DNA of 64,000 nucleotides from Agromyces bracchium. GTDB taxonomy: Bacteria > Actinomycetota > Actinomycetes > Actinomycetales > Microbacteriaceae. Of the stretch, positions 31,808 through 39,898 are shown in pieces. The DNA is taken from assembly GCF_009709675.1 (NCBI RefSeq), contig NZ_WMLB01000003.1:1-64000 (forward strand), given 5' to 3'. The notes beneath the pieces were generated by a model. That model made no database searches, was not told where the DNA came from, and saw nothing but the letters and a program-made list of their open reading frames with translations. Each line of letters opens with the position of its first letter. Positions within the stretch are counted from its first letter, which is position 1. The position numbers and the translations under genes are program-made.

Positions 31808-34800
31808 TCACGCGTGCTCGTAGCGCGCGCGATACGCCGCCGCGACGCCCGGCCAACTGAACTCGGGCACTCGGGCATGACCCGTGCGCGCGAGCCGCGT
31901 TCGGAGTTCGGCATCGTCGTGGATCCGGCGCAGGGCGTCCGCGAGGGCGTCGCGGTCGAGGGGGTCGACGAGGAGCCCGTCGACGCCGTCGTGCACGAAC
32001 TCCGGACCTCCCCCGCGGTTGGTCATGATGAGGGCGGCACGGGCGCGCCAGGCCTCGAGGGCGACGATGCCGAACGGCTCGAGTCGACTTGGAACCGCGA
32101 CCGCGATCGACCGCTGCATCACGTCATCGACCTGCGCGGGGTCGAGGCGGCCGAGGAGTTCGGCACGCCCTTCGAGGCCGAGGTCGGTGATCCGTCGCTC
32201 GATCGTGCCGCGCTCGGGCCCGTCGCCGCCGATGAGGAGTCGCGTGTCGTCGGGGAGTCCGGCATCGGCGAAGGCGTCGAGCAGCAGGTCGAAGCCCTTC
32301 AGGGGGCCGAGGCGGCCGACCGCGGCGAAGTACGCCCGGGGGTCGTCGAGGGCGCTGAGCCGGTGCGCCGGGTCGGGGCGTCCGACGGTCGTCGCGACCC
32401 CGTTCGGCACCACGCTGCCGCCGACCAGACCGTACGACGTGCGCAGCTCGTCGAGCACCCACTCCGATGGTGCGGTGACGAACCGCGCGCGCGCGATCGC
32501 GGCGCGAAGCGCACGCCGAAGCAGGGCGGACCGCGCGAACGCGCCCCGATCGTCGGCCGAGGTCTCGCCGTGCGAGGTCACGGCGATCGGCAGTCGCCAG
32601 AGTCGACCGAGCACGAGCCCGTAGACGCCGTTCGGCCCGAAGCAGTGGACGTGGAGCAGCTCGGGCCGGAACGACCGCCGGGCCCGCGACCACGCGAGCC
32701 AGGCCGAGGGCACGGTGCGAACAAGGGACAGCAACGAGCGGAGGTTGCGGGCCGGCAACGGCGTCGGCAGGTGTCGCACGACGACGCCGTCGACGTCGCG
32801 AGTCCCGAGATGCTCGCCCCGGTCGACCGACCACACCTCGACCACGGTGTCGGGCCGCTGCGAGAGTTCGTGCGCGACTTGGCGGACGTGCTCCTCGACG
32901 CCACCGAAATGCGGGGCGTACGACGACGTGACGAGCGCGATCCTGCGCACGGTCGCGGCGGACTCGCTGCCCGAGGCATCCGCTCGCCGGAATCGCGCCT
33001 CTACCCGCACCGGACCGAGCCGGTAGAGCGCCGCCCGCCGCCGCGCGGCTCGGCCGCGCTCGCCGGGGAGCACGATCGAACGCACCGTCGCGCCGAGCCA
33101 CTGTCCGGCTCGCGCCCACTGCCATCCGGCCGTGCCGAAGTGCTTGCGGAGGAACCGCTCCTGCGAGGCGTGGAAGTGCGCCTCGCGCCGGCGCGGATCG
33201 CCGCCCGTCCCCGCGCCGACGTGCACCGCGCGCGCCTCGGGCACGACCGCGTGCCGCCATCCGAGCCGGTGCGCGCGGTAGGCCCAGTCGGCCTCCTCGG
33301 CGTAGAGGAAGTACTGCTCGTCGAACCATCCCACCTGCTCGAGGGCCTCGGCACGGAGCAGCATGACCGAGCCGATCACGTACGACGGGTCGCGGCGGAG
33401 CCGCGCGAGTCCGAGTGCTTCGAGCCACGTACCCGACGGCGACGGCAGCCACCACTCGACGCGCGCCTCGCGGCCCTCGTCATCGACCTGGGCGGGCCCG
33501 ACGCTCGCGAGGTCGGGGCGCGCGCGCAGCGCGCGGTGCAGCCGTGCGACGTCGTCCACCGAGATCTCGGCGTCGGGGTTCAGCAGCAGCACGTCGGCGC
33601 CGGGCGCGATCCGGTTCGCGAGCCCGTGGTTCACGCCGGCCGCGAAGCCGCCGTTGCGGCCGGGATCGAGGTAGCGCACGCCGAGCTCGTCGCAGAGCTC
33701 GCGGATCGCGGGCAGCGACGAGTTGTCGACGACCGTGACCGGAAGGCCCGCGACCGGCTCGAGCGCGCGACGCAGCAGCTCGGGCGAACCGTAGGCGACG
33801 ACGATGACCTCGAGCGTGGGCGTCGGTTCCGGGGCGACGGATGCCTCGTGCACGATCGAACGGTACAGGTCGAGGTAGTCGCGGCCGACCGCGCCCCAGC
33901 TGCACTCCTCTGCACGTGCGAAGCCGGCCTCTCGCAGCGCCGCGGCGCGCGAGCCGGATGCCTCGACGAGCGCTTCGGCGAGGGCGGCCGCGTCGCCGGT
34001 CGGCACGACGATCCCGGCGCCGCCGACCACGTCGGGGAGAGCGCCCGCGTCGCTCGCGACGACCGGCACGCCGCAGGCCATCGCCTCGATGGCGACCCGG
34101 CCGAACTGCTCCGTCCACGACGGCGTCGGCAGCGAGGGCACGGCGAGCACGTCGAACGAGCGCAGGACCTCGGGGATGTCGGCCGGGTCGACGGCGCCGA
34201 CGAGCTCGACGCGGTCCGAGACGCCTGCGGATGCCGCGCGTTCGGGCAGCTCGGAGGCCAGCGGGCCAGTTCCGGCGACGCGCAGGCGCAGGCGGGGCTC
34301 GCGCGCGAGCGCGTCGAGCAGCAGGAGCAGGCCCTTCTCCGGCACGAGCCGGCCGATGAAGCCCACGGTGATCGGCGGGGCGGGGTCTCGATACGGCGCT
34401 GGCGCGCCTACTCGACCGCCGGGTGCGGTCGCGGCATCCGCCGGCCCTGGAGCATCCGCCGGACGGAACCGCTCGAGGTCGACGCCCAGCGGGATCACGC
34501 GCGCACGGCCGACGAAGCCCTTGTCCTCCGCGATGCGCGCCGCCTCCGAGTTGCAGGCCGAGACGCCCGAGGCGGCGCGGAGCGCCCGCCGCTCGAGCCA
34601 GCGGAACGGGATCGGGTAGCGCTTGCGGAGGTTCTGCGCGGTGTAGAGCACCACAGGCGTGCGACGGGCCCGCTTGCGCAGCGCGCGCAGGAGCAGGATC
34701 TCGGCGGTCGCGAGCGCGAAGGGTTCCTCGTGCACGTCGATGACGTCGAAGTCCCCGCCGAGGGCGCGCCAGAGCGGGATCGGGTCGTAGAGGAAGAGCG

Positions 34801-34993
34801 CCGGATGCCGCCCCAGCGTGCGCACGCCGCGCACTCGCTCGTCGGGGCGGGCCTGCAGCGTCACGGGAGCGCCGCCGGCGTGCCACCGACGGGCGCAGCA
34901 CAGCTCGACGTCGACGCCGAGCGCGGTGAGCGCACGCTCGCGACCGCGCCACTCGTCGACGACGGCACTGTGCGAGACCCTGAGTACGCGCAC
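31808..34993 (-). CDS. three-domain glycosyltransferase, GT4-GT2-GT4 fusion
   Basis: A 1061-residue protein with three complete transferase modules. Residues about 1-390 are GT4 (MRVLRVSHSAVVDEW, donor motif VGFIGRLVPEKGLLLLLDA, EQFGRVAIEAMACGVPVV). Residues about 392-650 are GT2 of rhamnosyl type (LEVIVVAYGSPELLRRAL, VTVVDNSS, ADVLLLNPDAEI, VIGSVMLLRAEALEQVGWFD, FLYAEEADW). Residues about 680-1061 are a second GT4 (IALVTSSYAPHFGGVEEHV, FAAVGRLGPLKGFDLLLDA, EPFGIVALEAWRARAALIM). No membrane segment is present. Such a protein could add three sugars in succession. The ATG follows AGAGGGGG. A palindromic repeat is translated in the linker of the first GT4 (about residues 191-203). It is divergent from the phosphatase at 35074. 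Confidence 0.9.
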   Translation of the reverse strand: MRVLRVSHSAVVDEWRGRERALTALGVDVELCCARRWHAGGAPVTLQARPDERVRGVRTLGRHPALFLYDPIPLWRALGGDFDVIDVHEEPFALATAEILLLRALRKRARRTPVVLYTAQNLRKRYPIPFRWLERRALRAASGVSACNSEAARIAEDKGFVGRARVIPLGVDLERFRPADAPGPADAATAPGGRVGAPAPYRDPAPPITVGFIGRLVPEKGLLLLLDALAREPRLRLRVAGTGPLASELPERAASAGVSDRVELVGAVDPADIPEVLRSFDVLAVPSLPTPSWTEQFGRVAIEAMACGVPVVASDAGALPDVVGGAGIVVPTGDAAALAEALVEASGSRAAALREAGFARAEECSWGAVGRDYLDLYRSIVHEASVAPEPTPTLEVIVVAYGSPELLRRALEPVAGLPVTVVDNSSLPAIRELCDELGVRYLDPGRNGGFAAGVNHGLANRIAPGADVLLLNPDAEISVDDVARLHRALRARPDLASVGPAQVDDEGREARVEWWLPSPSGTWLEALGLARLRRDPSYVIGSVMLLRAEALEQVGWFDEQYFLYAEEADWAYRAHRLGWRHAVVPEARAVHVGAGTGGDPRRREAHFHASQERFLRKHFGTAGWQWARAGQWLGATVRSIVLPGERGRAARRRAALYRLGPVRVEARFRRADASGSESAATVRRIALVTSSYAPHFGGVEEHVRQVAHELSQRPDTVVEVWSVDRGEHLGTRDVDGVVVRHLPTPLPARNLRSLLSLVRTVPSAWLAWSRARRSFRPELLHVHCFGPNGVYGLVLGRLWRLPIAVTSHGETSADDRGAFARSALLRRALRAAIARARFVTAPSEWVLDELRTSYGLVGGSVVPNGVATTVGRPDPAHRLSALDDPRAYFAAVGRLGPLKGFDLLLDAFADAGLPDDTRLLIGGDGPERGTIERRITDLGLEGRAELLGRLDPAQVDDVMQRSIAVAVPSRLEPFGIVALEAWRARAALIMTNRGGGPEFVHDGVDGLLVDPLDRDALADALRRIHDDAELRTRLARTGHARVPEFSWPGVAAAYRARYEHA
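34384..34422. repeat. REP-type palindromic element within a coding sequence
   Basis: GGTCTCGATACG ... CTACTCGACC is the same palindromic element found repeatedly at 42-47 kb and at 58.8 kb. Here it is read as G-G-R-V-G-A-P-A-P-Y-R-D, in the loop between the two Rossmann domains of the first GT4 module. Confidence 0.75.
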
Positions 34994-35073
34994 CGCACCC
35001 CCTCTAGAATCCTTTGCAGAAACCTTATCCGGGGCCCCGCTCCCCGGTCGTGGCGAGCCGGGGGTGATCGCGC

Positions 35074-35802
35074 ATGGATTCCGACGAGTTCCGCGTGCTC
35101 GTGGTCTGCACCGGCAACATCAATCGCTCGGCCCTCGCCGCCGCACTCCTCCGCACCTGGGCCGACTGGTACCTGCCGACGGATGTCGCGGCCCGCGTCG
35201 TGGTCTCGAGCGCCGGTCTCGCGGCGCCAGCGGGCCGGCCCATGCGCAGCCGCACGCGCGTGATCGCCGAGCGGCTCGGCGCCGACGGGCGGTCGCATCG
35301 CGCCGCCCAGGTCGACGAGCGCACGATCCGGCGCGCCGACCTGGTGCTCGCGGCGGACGTCGTCCACCGCGACGGCGTGCTCGGCATCGTGCCGTCGATG
35401 CTGCGGTCGACGTTCACTATTCGCGAAGCGGGTGGAATCGCCGCACGACTGGGTCCGGCACCGGCACCGGCATCGGCCGACGAACTCCGCGACCGGATCG
35501 CCGCTTACAGTCGCCGCCGCGAGCTGGGTGCGGCCAACGACGGCGACATCACCGACCCCCAGGGACGCGACGACGACGCCTACCGCGACATGGCCCGCGA
35601 GGAGGTGCCGCCGTTGACCGCCATCGCCGCGTCGCTGTTCGGGATGCCGGAGGCCGAGGTCGACGCGGTGCTGGCGACGGTCGCGGACCCGGACGCGTTC
35701 CCGTTCGAGGGCCTCGAGCGGCGCGAGGCACCGGGCGGCGGAGCCGCCGGGGCGCCGCCGACCGAACGCCGTCGCCGCTGGTTCGGCAGGCGCACCACGT
35801 GA
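35074..35802 (+). CDS. low-molecular-weight protein-tyrosine phosphatase family protein
   Basis: A 242-residue protein with the active-site loop C12-T-G-N-I-N-R18-S19 (CX5R-S), a conserved S-A-G-L strand, and a downstream D-P acid loop (ITDPQGRDDDAYRDM). Classical enzymes are about 160 residues; this one has about 40 residues inserted before the DP loop and a disordered basic tail rich in Gly, Pro and Arg. In polysaccharide loci such phosphatases dephosphorylate the BY-kinase, which here is encoded 21 kb away at 12257. The GTGA overlap with the next GT4 at 35799-35802 couples translation. Confidence 0.9.
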   Translation: MDSDEFRVLVVCTGNINRSALAAALLRTWADWYLPTDVAARVVVSSAGLAAPAGRPMRSRTRVIAERLGADGRSHRAAQVDERTIRRADLVLAADVVHRDGVLGIVPSMLRSTFTIREAGGIAARLGPAPAPASADELRDRIAAYSRRRELGAANDGDITDPQGRDDDAYRDMAREEVPPLTAIAASLFGMPEAEVDAVLATVADPDAFPFEGLERREAPGGGAAGAPPTERRRRWFGRRTT

Positions 35803-36977
35803 GCGCGCAGGAGCGACGGCTGCGCGTGCTGCACCTCGACCACACCGATGCGGCCGGCGGGGCCGAGCTGGCGCTCGTGCGGATGCTCCAGGCCCGACCC
35901 GACTGGACAGCCATACTGCAGACGCCCCCGCTCGCCTCCGGCCCGAGCGTGTGGGACGCGATGCCGCCTGGAGTGCCGCGGCGGGCCGTCGGCGTCCGGC
36001 AGCCTGCGGGCGCGAGCTCGGGGGGCCCGCTCGCCCTACTCGGGTTCGCGGCGCGTCTCGCGGTGCAGGCGATCGCCGTCCGCACGTCCGCGGCGTTCCG
36101 GACCGCCGATCTCGTCGACGCGAACACCGCGCGCGCGGCGGCCTACGGCGCGCTCGTCGCGCGGCTCTCCCGGACGCCGTTCGTCGTGCACCTGCGCGAC
36201 CTCGTCGAGCCCGAGGCACTCGGCGGCGCCGGGCATGCCCTCATGACCCGAGTCGTGCTGCCGCGCGCCGATGGCGTCCTCGCGAACTCGGGAGCCACGC
36301 TGGCCTCGGCGCGGCCGTACCTCCGGCCCGACGCGATCGCCGAGGTCGTGCCGAGTGCGTCAGGACTCACGGTCGGTGCGGCGCTGCGCCTCAGCGCCGA
36401 CGAGCCGCTGCGCACCGTCGGCATGCTCGCCCGCATCGATCCGTGGAAGGGCCAGGCCGAGCTCCTCGAGGCGTTCGCTCGCGCGTTCGCCGGTCGTGAC
36501 ATCCGCCTGCAGTTCGCCGGTGGCGCGCCATTCGGGCACGAGGCGTACCTCGAGTCGCTGCGAAGCCGGGCCGACGAGCTCGGCATCGGCGCGCAGGTCG
36601 ACCTGCTCGGGCACGTCGACGACGTGCCGAGGCTGCTCGACAGCTGGGACGTCGCCGTGCAGTACTCCACGCGCGCCGAGCCGCTCGGCCAGAACGTGCT
36701 GCAGTACCTCGCCGCCGGTCGCGTCGTCATCGCGGCCGACGAGGGCGGGCCGACCGAGTGGGTCGCCGATGGCGAGAACGGACTGCTCGTGCCGCCGCGC
36801 GACGTGGACGCGCTCGCCGCCGTGTTCACGCGGCTCGACGAAGACCCCGCGCTCCGCGCCCGCCTCTCCGGCGCGGCCGCGGCCACTCCGGGCCTGCTCG
36901 ACGACCTCGCGGTCGCGCGGGCCCACCTCGAGGTGTACGACCGCGTGCTCGCGGCGCCGGGGAGGCCCGTTCCCTGA
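35799..36977 (+). CDS. glycosyltransferase family 4 protein
   Basis: A 392-residue GT-B enzyme. GTG 35799 overlaps the phosphatase stop. The N-terminal half has LRVLHLDHTDAAGGAELALV and FVVHLRDLVEPEALGG. The donor half has TVGMLARIDPWKGQAELLEA, IRLQFAGGAPFG and EPLGQNVLQYLAAGRVVIAA, in which the usual EX7E appears as E-x-L-G-x-N-V-L-Q, so the second acidic residue seems replaced. Second gene of a three-gene plus-strand unit. Confidence 0.86.
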   Translation: MSAQERRLRVLHLDHTDAAGGAELALVRMLQARPDWTAILQTPPLASGPSVWDAMPPGVPRRAVGVRQPAGASSGGPLALLGFAARLAVQAIAVRTSAAFRTADLVDANTARAAAYGALVARLSRTPFVVHLRDLVEPEALGGAGHALMTRVVLPRADGVLANSGATLASARPYLRPDAIAEVVPSASGLTVGAALRLSADEPLRTVGMLARIDPWKGQAELLEAFARAFAGRDIRLQFAGGAPFGHEAYLESLRSRADELGIGAQVDLLGHVDDVPRLLDSWDVAVQYSTRAEPLGQNVLQYLAAGRVVIAADEGGPTEWVADGENGLLVPPRDVDALAAVFTRLDEDPALRARLSGAAAATPGLLDDLAVARAHLEVYDRVLAAPGRPVP

Positions 36978-37020
36978 GTGGCTCTGGAGCGGTGTCGACG
37001 CCGACGCCTACGATGAGCGG

Positions 37021-37896
37021 GTGCCCGAGCCCCCCTACCTCTCCGTGATCATCCCCGCACGAGACGCGGGGGCGACCATCGGCACCCAGCTCGAGGCCCT
37101 GGCGGCACAGAACTGGCAGGGTCGATGGGAGGTGATCGTCGCCGACAACGGCTCGCGGGACGATACCGTCTCCCGGGCGGAGCAATGGCGCGACCGGCTC
37201 CCAGGACTGCGGGTGGTCGACGCCTCGTCGGTACCGGGCGCCAGCCATGCCAGGAACGTGGCCGCCGAGATCGCGTCGGGCGACTACCTGCTGTTCCTCG
37301 ATGCCGACGACGTCGCCGAGCCGGGGTGGCTGGCGGCGATGGCCGCCGCGGCCGCCGAGCACTCGTTCATCGCCGGAGTGTCCACCCCGGTGCACGAGAC
37401 CGCATCCGACTCGCAGTCCGGGATGGGACGGACCACCCGGTGGTCGGCGATCCTGCCGTCGAAGGGCTTCCTCGACGCGGCCGCCACCAACAACCTCGGC
37501 GTCAGTGCGAACGTCTGGCACGAGGTCGGCGGGTTCCGCGAGTCCATGCTCGCGGGCATGGACACGGCGTTCTGCTGGGACGTGCAACTGCTCGGTCACC
37601 CGCTCGTCCGCGTCGACCGGGCGCACGTCAGCTATCGGATGCGGACGTCCCTTCGCGAACTCTGGAGCCAGCAGTACCGATGGGGCATCGGCTCGGTCCA
37701 GCTCTACGTGCTCTTCCGCGAGCATGGCGTCCCGCGTTCGTCCACGTTCGGAGGGATCGTGCGCGTACTCGGCTTGGTCGCGATGGCCCCGTTCTCGATC
37801 TGGTCGGTCGATGGACGCCGGGACTGGGTCGGTCGAGCGGCGCGACGTGCGGGGCGGATCGCCGGCTCGATCCGGTTCCGCGTGTTCATGCTCTGA
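37021..37896 (+). CDS. glycosyltransferase family 2 protein
   Basis: A 291-residue GT-A enzyme starting GTG PEPPYLSVIIPARDAGATIG, with WEVIVADNGSRDDTV, SHARNVAAEIASGDYLLFLDADD (DxD) and the acceptor-side NNLGVSANVWHEVGGF, and a C-terminal hydrophobic segment (IVRVLGLVAMAPFSIW) that could anchor it to the membrane. Third gene of the unit from 35074, 43 bases after the preceding stop. This is the right boundary of the polysaccharide locus. Confidence 0.87.
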   Translation: MPEPPYLSVIIPARDAGATIGTQLEALAAQNWQGRWEVIVADNGSRDDTVSRAEQWRDRLPGLRVVDASSVPGASHARNVAAEIASGDYLLFLDADDVAEPGWLAAMAAAAAEHSFIAGVSTPVHETASDSQSGMGRTTRWSAILPSKGFLDAAATNNLGVSANVWHEVGGFRESMLAGMDTAFCWDVQLLGHPLVRVDRAHVSYRMRTSLRELWSQQYRWGIGSVQLYVLFREHGVPRSSTFGGIVRVLGLVAMAPFSIWSVDGRRDWVGRAARRAGRIAGSIRFRVFML

Positions 37897-37919
37897 CCGA
37901 TCGGTGATGGCGGAGACCC

Positions 37920-38870
37920 TCAGGCCGCACCCGCACCGGCACCCGCACCCGTAACGGCCGCGCTACGGAGGTCAAGCGCGAGTCGATCGAGCCCTTCCGT
38001 CCCACCCGTCACGAACGCCGTGACCGCGTCGAGCGTGGCATCCGCCCCGAGCACACGGTTGTGTCCGGCGCCGCCGGTGAGGACGAGCCGCGAGCGCGCG
38101 CCGTGCGCGTCGTGCAGGCGGATGCCCTCGCTCGCGGGCACCTCGCGGTCGGCGCGGTCGTGCACGACGAGCAGCGGCACCCGCTCGGGCAGCGGGTACG
38201 CGGCGCCGTCGAAGCGCGGCCACGGGTCGGTCAGGTCGGGCAGGATGCGTCGCGCGAAGCGCGCGGCGAGCGCATCGGCGGTGGTGGGGCCGACGCCGAC
38301 GCGCTGCGCGAAGGCGTCGACGAGGAATCGGGCGCGGGAGGGTCCGGCGACGGCGACCAGCCCACCGGCGGTGATGCCGTCGACGATCGCCGCTCGCGCC
38401 GCCATGGCGCCGAACGAGTGACCGATGATCGTGTGGAAGCGACCCTCGCGGGCCTGGAGCGCGTCGATCGCGGCCAGCCAGTCGCGGATGTCGGTGCGCC
38501 GGCCAGGCGACTCGCCGTTGGCGGGCGCCTCGAACGCGAGGAGGCGGAAGCCCTCTGCACGTAGCTCGCGCACGATCGGCGCGAACTGCGAGGCGCGGCC
38601 GCGCCATCCGTGCACCAGCAGGATCGTGTCGGGCCCGCTGCCCCATGCGTAGGTCGCGAGGTCGCGCCCGCGCACGCGGACCGTGCCGCGCTTCGCCGAC
38701 TCGTGGACGGCACGGTCGGCGGGACGGACCGGAAGGCGGCCGCCGACGCGCATGAAGAGCGGCAGGGCGAGGGCGGCGGATGCCTCGGGGGAGGCGAACT
38801 CGGCGGCGCGGATGGCGGCGACGCGGCTCAGGAGCGCGGCGGTGGTGGCGGCCTCGGTGATGGTGGTCAC
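37920..38870 (-). CDS. alpha/beta hydrolase
   Basis: A 316-residue alpha/beta-fold hydrolase. The oxyanion strand is ILLVHGWRGRASQF, the nucleophile elbow IIGHSFGAMAARAA, the acid probably in LLVVHDRADREV, and the catalytic His in GGAGHNRVLG. The N-terminal 80 residues lie outside the fold. GTG 38870 is selected because GGAG lies six bases before it; a TTG at 38885 is the in-frame alternative. The C-terminal tail is a run of Gly-Ala encoded by a simple hexamer repeat. It is divergent from a TetR regulator whose palindromes lie between, so it is probably induced by that regulator's ligand. The substrate is unknown. Confidence 0.87.
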   Translation of the reverse strand: MTTITEAATTAALLSRVAAIRAAEFASPEASAALALPLFMRVGGRLPVRPADRAVHESAKRGTVRVRGRDLATYAWGSGPDTILLVHGWRGRASQFAPIVRELRAEGFRLLAFEAPANGESPGRRTDIRDWLAAIDALQAREGRFHTIIGHSFGAMAARAAIVDGITAGGLVAVAGPSRARFLVDAFAQRVGVGPTTADALAARFARRILPDLTDPWPRFDGAAYPLPERVPLLVVHDRADREVPASEGIRLHDAHGARSRLVLTGGAGHNRVLGADATLDAVTAFVTGGTEGLDRLALDLRSAAVTGAGAGAGAA

Positions 38871-38890
38871 GATGACTCCGATCAATGAAT

Positions 38891-38925
38891 ACGAACGGTC
38901 GTACGTTGAGTATACGAACGTTCGT
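38891..38925. promoter_or_regulatory. paired palindromic operators for the divergent TetR regulator
   Basis: Bases 38914-38925 are a perfect 12-bp palindrome ACGAACGTTCGT. Bases 38891-38902 are a second copy with one mismatch (ACGAACGGTCGT), 23 bases away centre to centre, about two helical turns. Both lie between the hydrolase and tetR starts and should repress both. Confidence 0.75.
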
Positions 38926-38941
38926 GCGTAAAATCGAGAGG

Positions 38942-39613
38942 GTGAGCACGGGAATCTCGATCGACGTCGCCGACGGCCGACGCGCCAGGGGCGACGCGTC
39001 GCGTCGCCAGGTGCTCGCCGCGGCCGTCGACCTCGCCTCCGTCGAAGGGCTCGACCAGCTCTCGATCGCCCGCATCGCCGACGCCGCGTCGGTCTCGAAG
39101 AGCGGCGTCGCGACGCTGTTCGGCAGCAAGGAGCGCCTGCAGCTCGCGACCGTCGAGGCCGCGCGTCTGCGCTTCGTCGAGACGGTCGTCGAGCCCGCGC
39201 GGGAGCTTCCCCGTGGACTCGGCCGGGTGCTCGCGCTGGCCGACCGCTGGATCGCGTACTCGCGCGGGCGCGTGTTCCCCGGCGGATGCTTCTTCGCCGA
39301 GGCGGCCGCCGACTTCGACGCCAAGCCCGGGCCGGTGCACGACGCCCTCGATCGGGCCCTCGCCGACTGGAGCGGTTACCTCGCGGCCTCTCTCGCCCAC
39401 GCGCGCTCGCTCGGAGAGCTGCCCGCGCTCGACGACCCCGACCAGCTCGCGTTCGAGTTCAACGCGCTCCTCGACCTCGCCAACCGCGACTCGGTCATGC
39501 GCGGCTCGAACGCCTCGTACGCGCGCGCCCGTCGCGGCATCGCCGCGCGCCTCCGTGCCGCGGGCGCCGACCCGGCCTCGGTCGACGTCTTCGCCGCCGC
39601 CTCCGACGCCTGA
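38942..39613 (+). CDS. TetR/AcrR family transcriptional regulator
   Basis: A 223-residue regulator. The N-terminal HTH spans about residues 18-62 (RRQVLAAAVDLASVEGLDQLSIARIADAASVSKSGVATLFGSKERL, in three helices). The C-terminal ligand domain (DRWIAYSRGRVFPGGCFF, LALADWSGYLAASLAHA) resembles the TetR_C_6 group. GTG 38942 gives the usual spacing to the HTH; an upstream in-frame codon would place operator sequence inside the gene. It controls itself and the divergent hydrolase. Confidence 0.9.
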   Translation: MSTGISIDVADGRRARGDASRRQVLAAAVDLASVEGLDQLSIARIADAASVSKSGVATLFGSKERLQLATVEAARLRFVETVVEPARELPRGLGRVLALADRWIAYSRGRVFPGGCFFAEAAADFDAKPGPVHDALDRALADWSGYLAASLAHARSLGELPALDDPDQLAFEFNALLDLANRDSVMRGSNASYARARRGIAARLRAAGADPASVDVFAAASDA

Positions 39614-39684
39614 CGCCGGCACCTGCGTCGCCCTGCCGATCGCGCAGTGATGTAGTGCGGGCGCGGGATGCCTTCTCTGCGCGA

Positions 39685-39725
39685 TGGCGGTGGAAAGGTA
39701 TTCGCGGTTCACCTTTCCACCGCCA
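39685..39725. terminator. long perfect hairpin between convergent genes
   Basis: A 15-bp perfect stem TGGCGGTGGAAAGGT / ACCTTTCCACCGCCA encloses an 11-base loop, located between tetR and the convergent ferredoxin reductase gene. It lacks a T-tract, so it may be a factor-assisted terminator or a mobile palindrome. Confidence 0.5.
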
Positions 39726-39802
39726 ACCGGAAGCGGAAACCGAGCGGCTCCGGCGTAGGGCCGCGCGAATCGCCCCATCCGCCCACGGCTCGGCCGACGG
39801 GC

Positions 39803-39866
39803 GCGCTTGCGCTCCGGGACACCTGGTCGCGGCGCGGCGCTTGCGTTCCGGGACACCCGGTCGCGG
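39803..39866. repeat. tandem direct repeat, two copies of a 34-bp unit
   Basis: GCGCTTGCGYTCCGGGACAC followed by CYGGTCGCGG occurs at 39803-39832 and 39837-39866 with two differences. The block is noncoding, just before the 3' end of the ferredoxin reductase gene on the other strand. Confidence 0.7.
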
Positions 39867-39898
39867 GCCGGCGCGTCTGTGCGGCGGGGCCGTCGCGG

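Noticed and set aside
31814-35263. Open frame of about 1150 codons on the plus strand
   Set aside because: It is antisense to the GT4-GT2-GT4 fusion, whose motifs are unambiguous; low-complexity composition.
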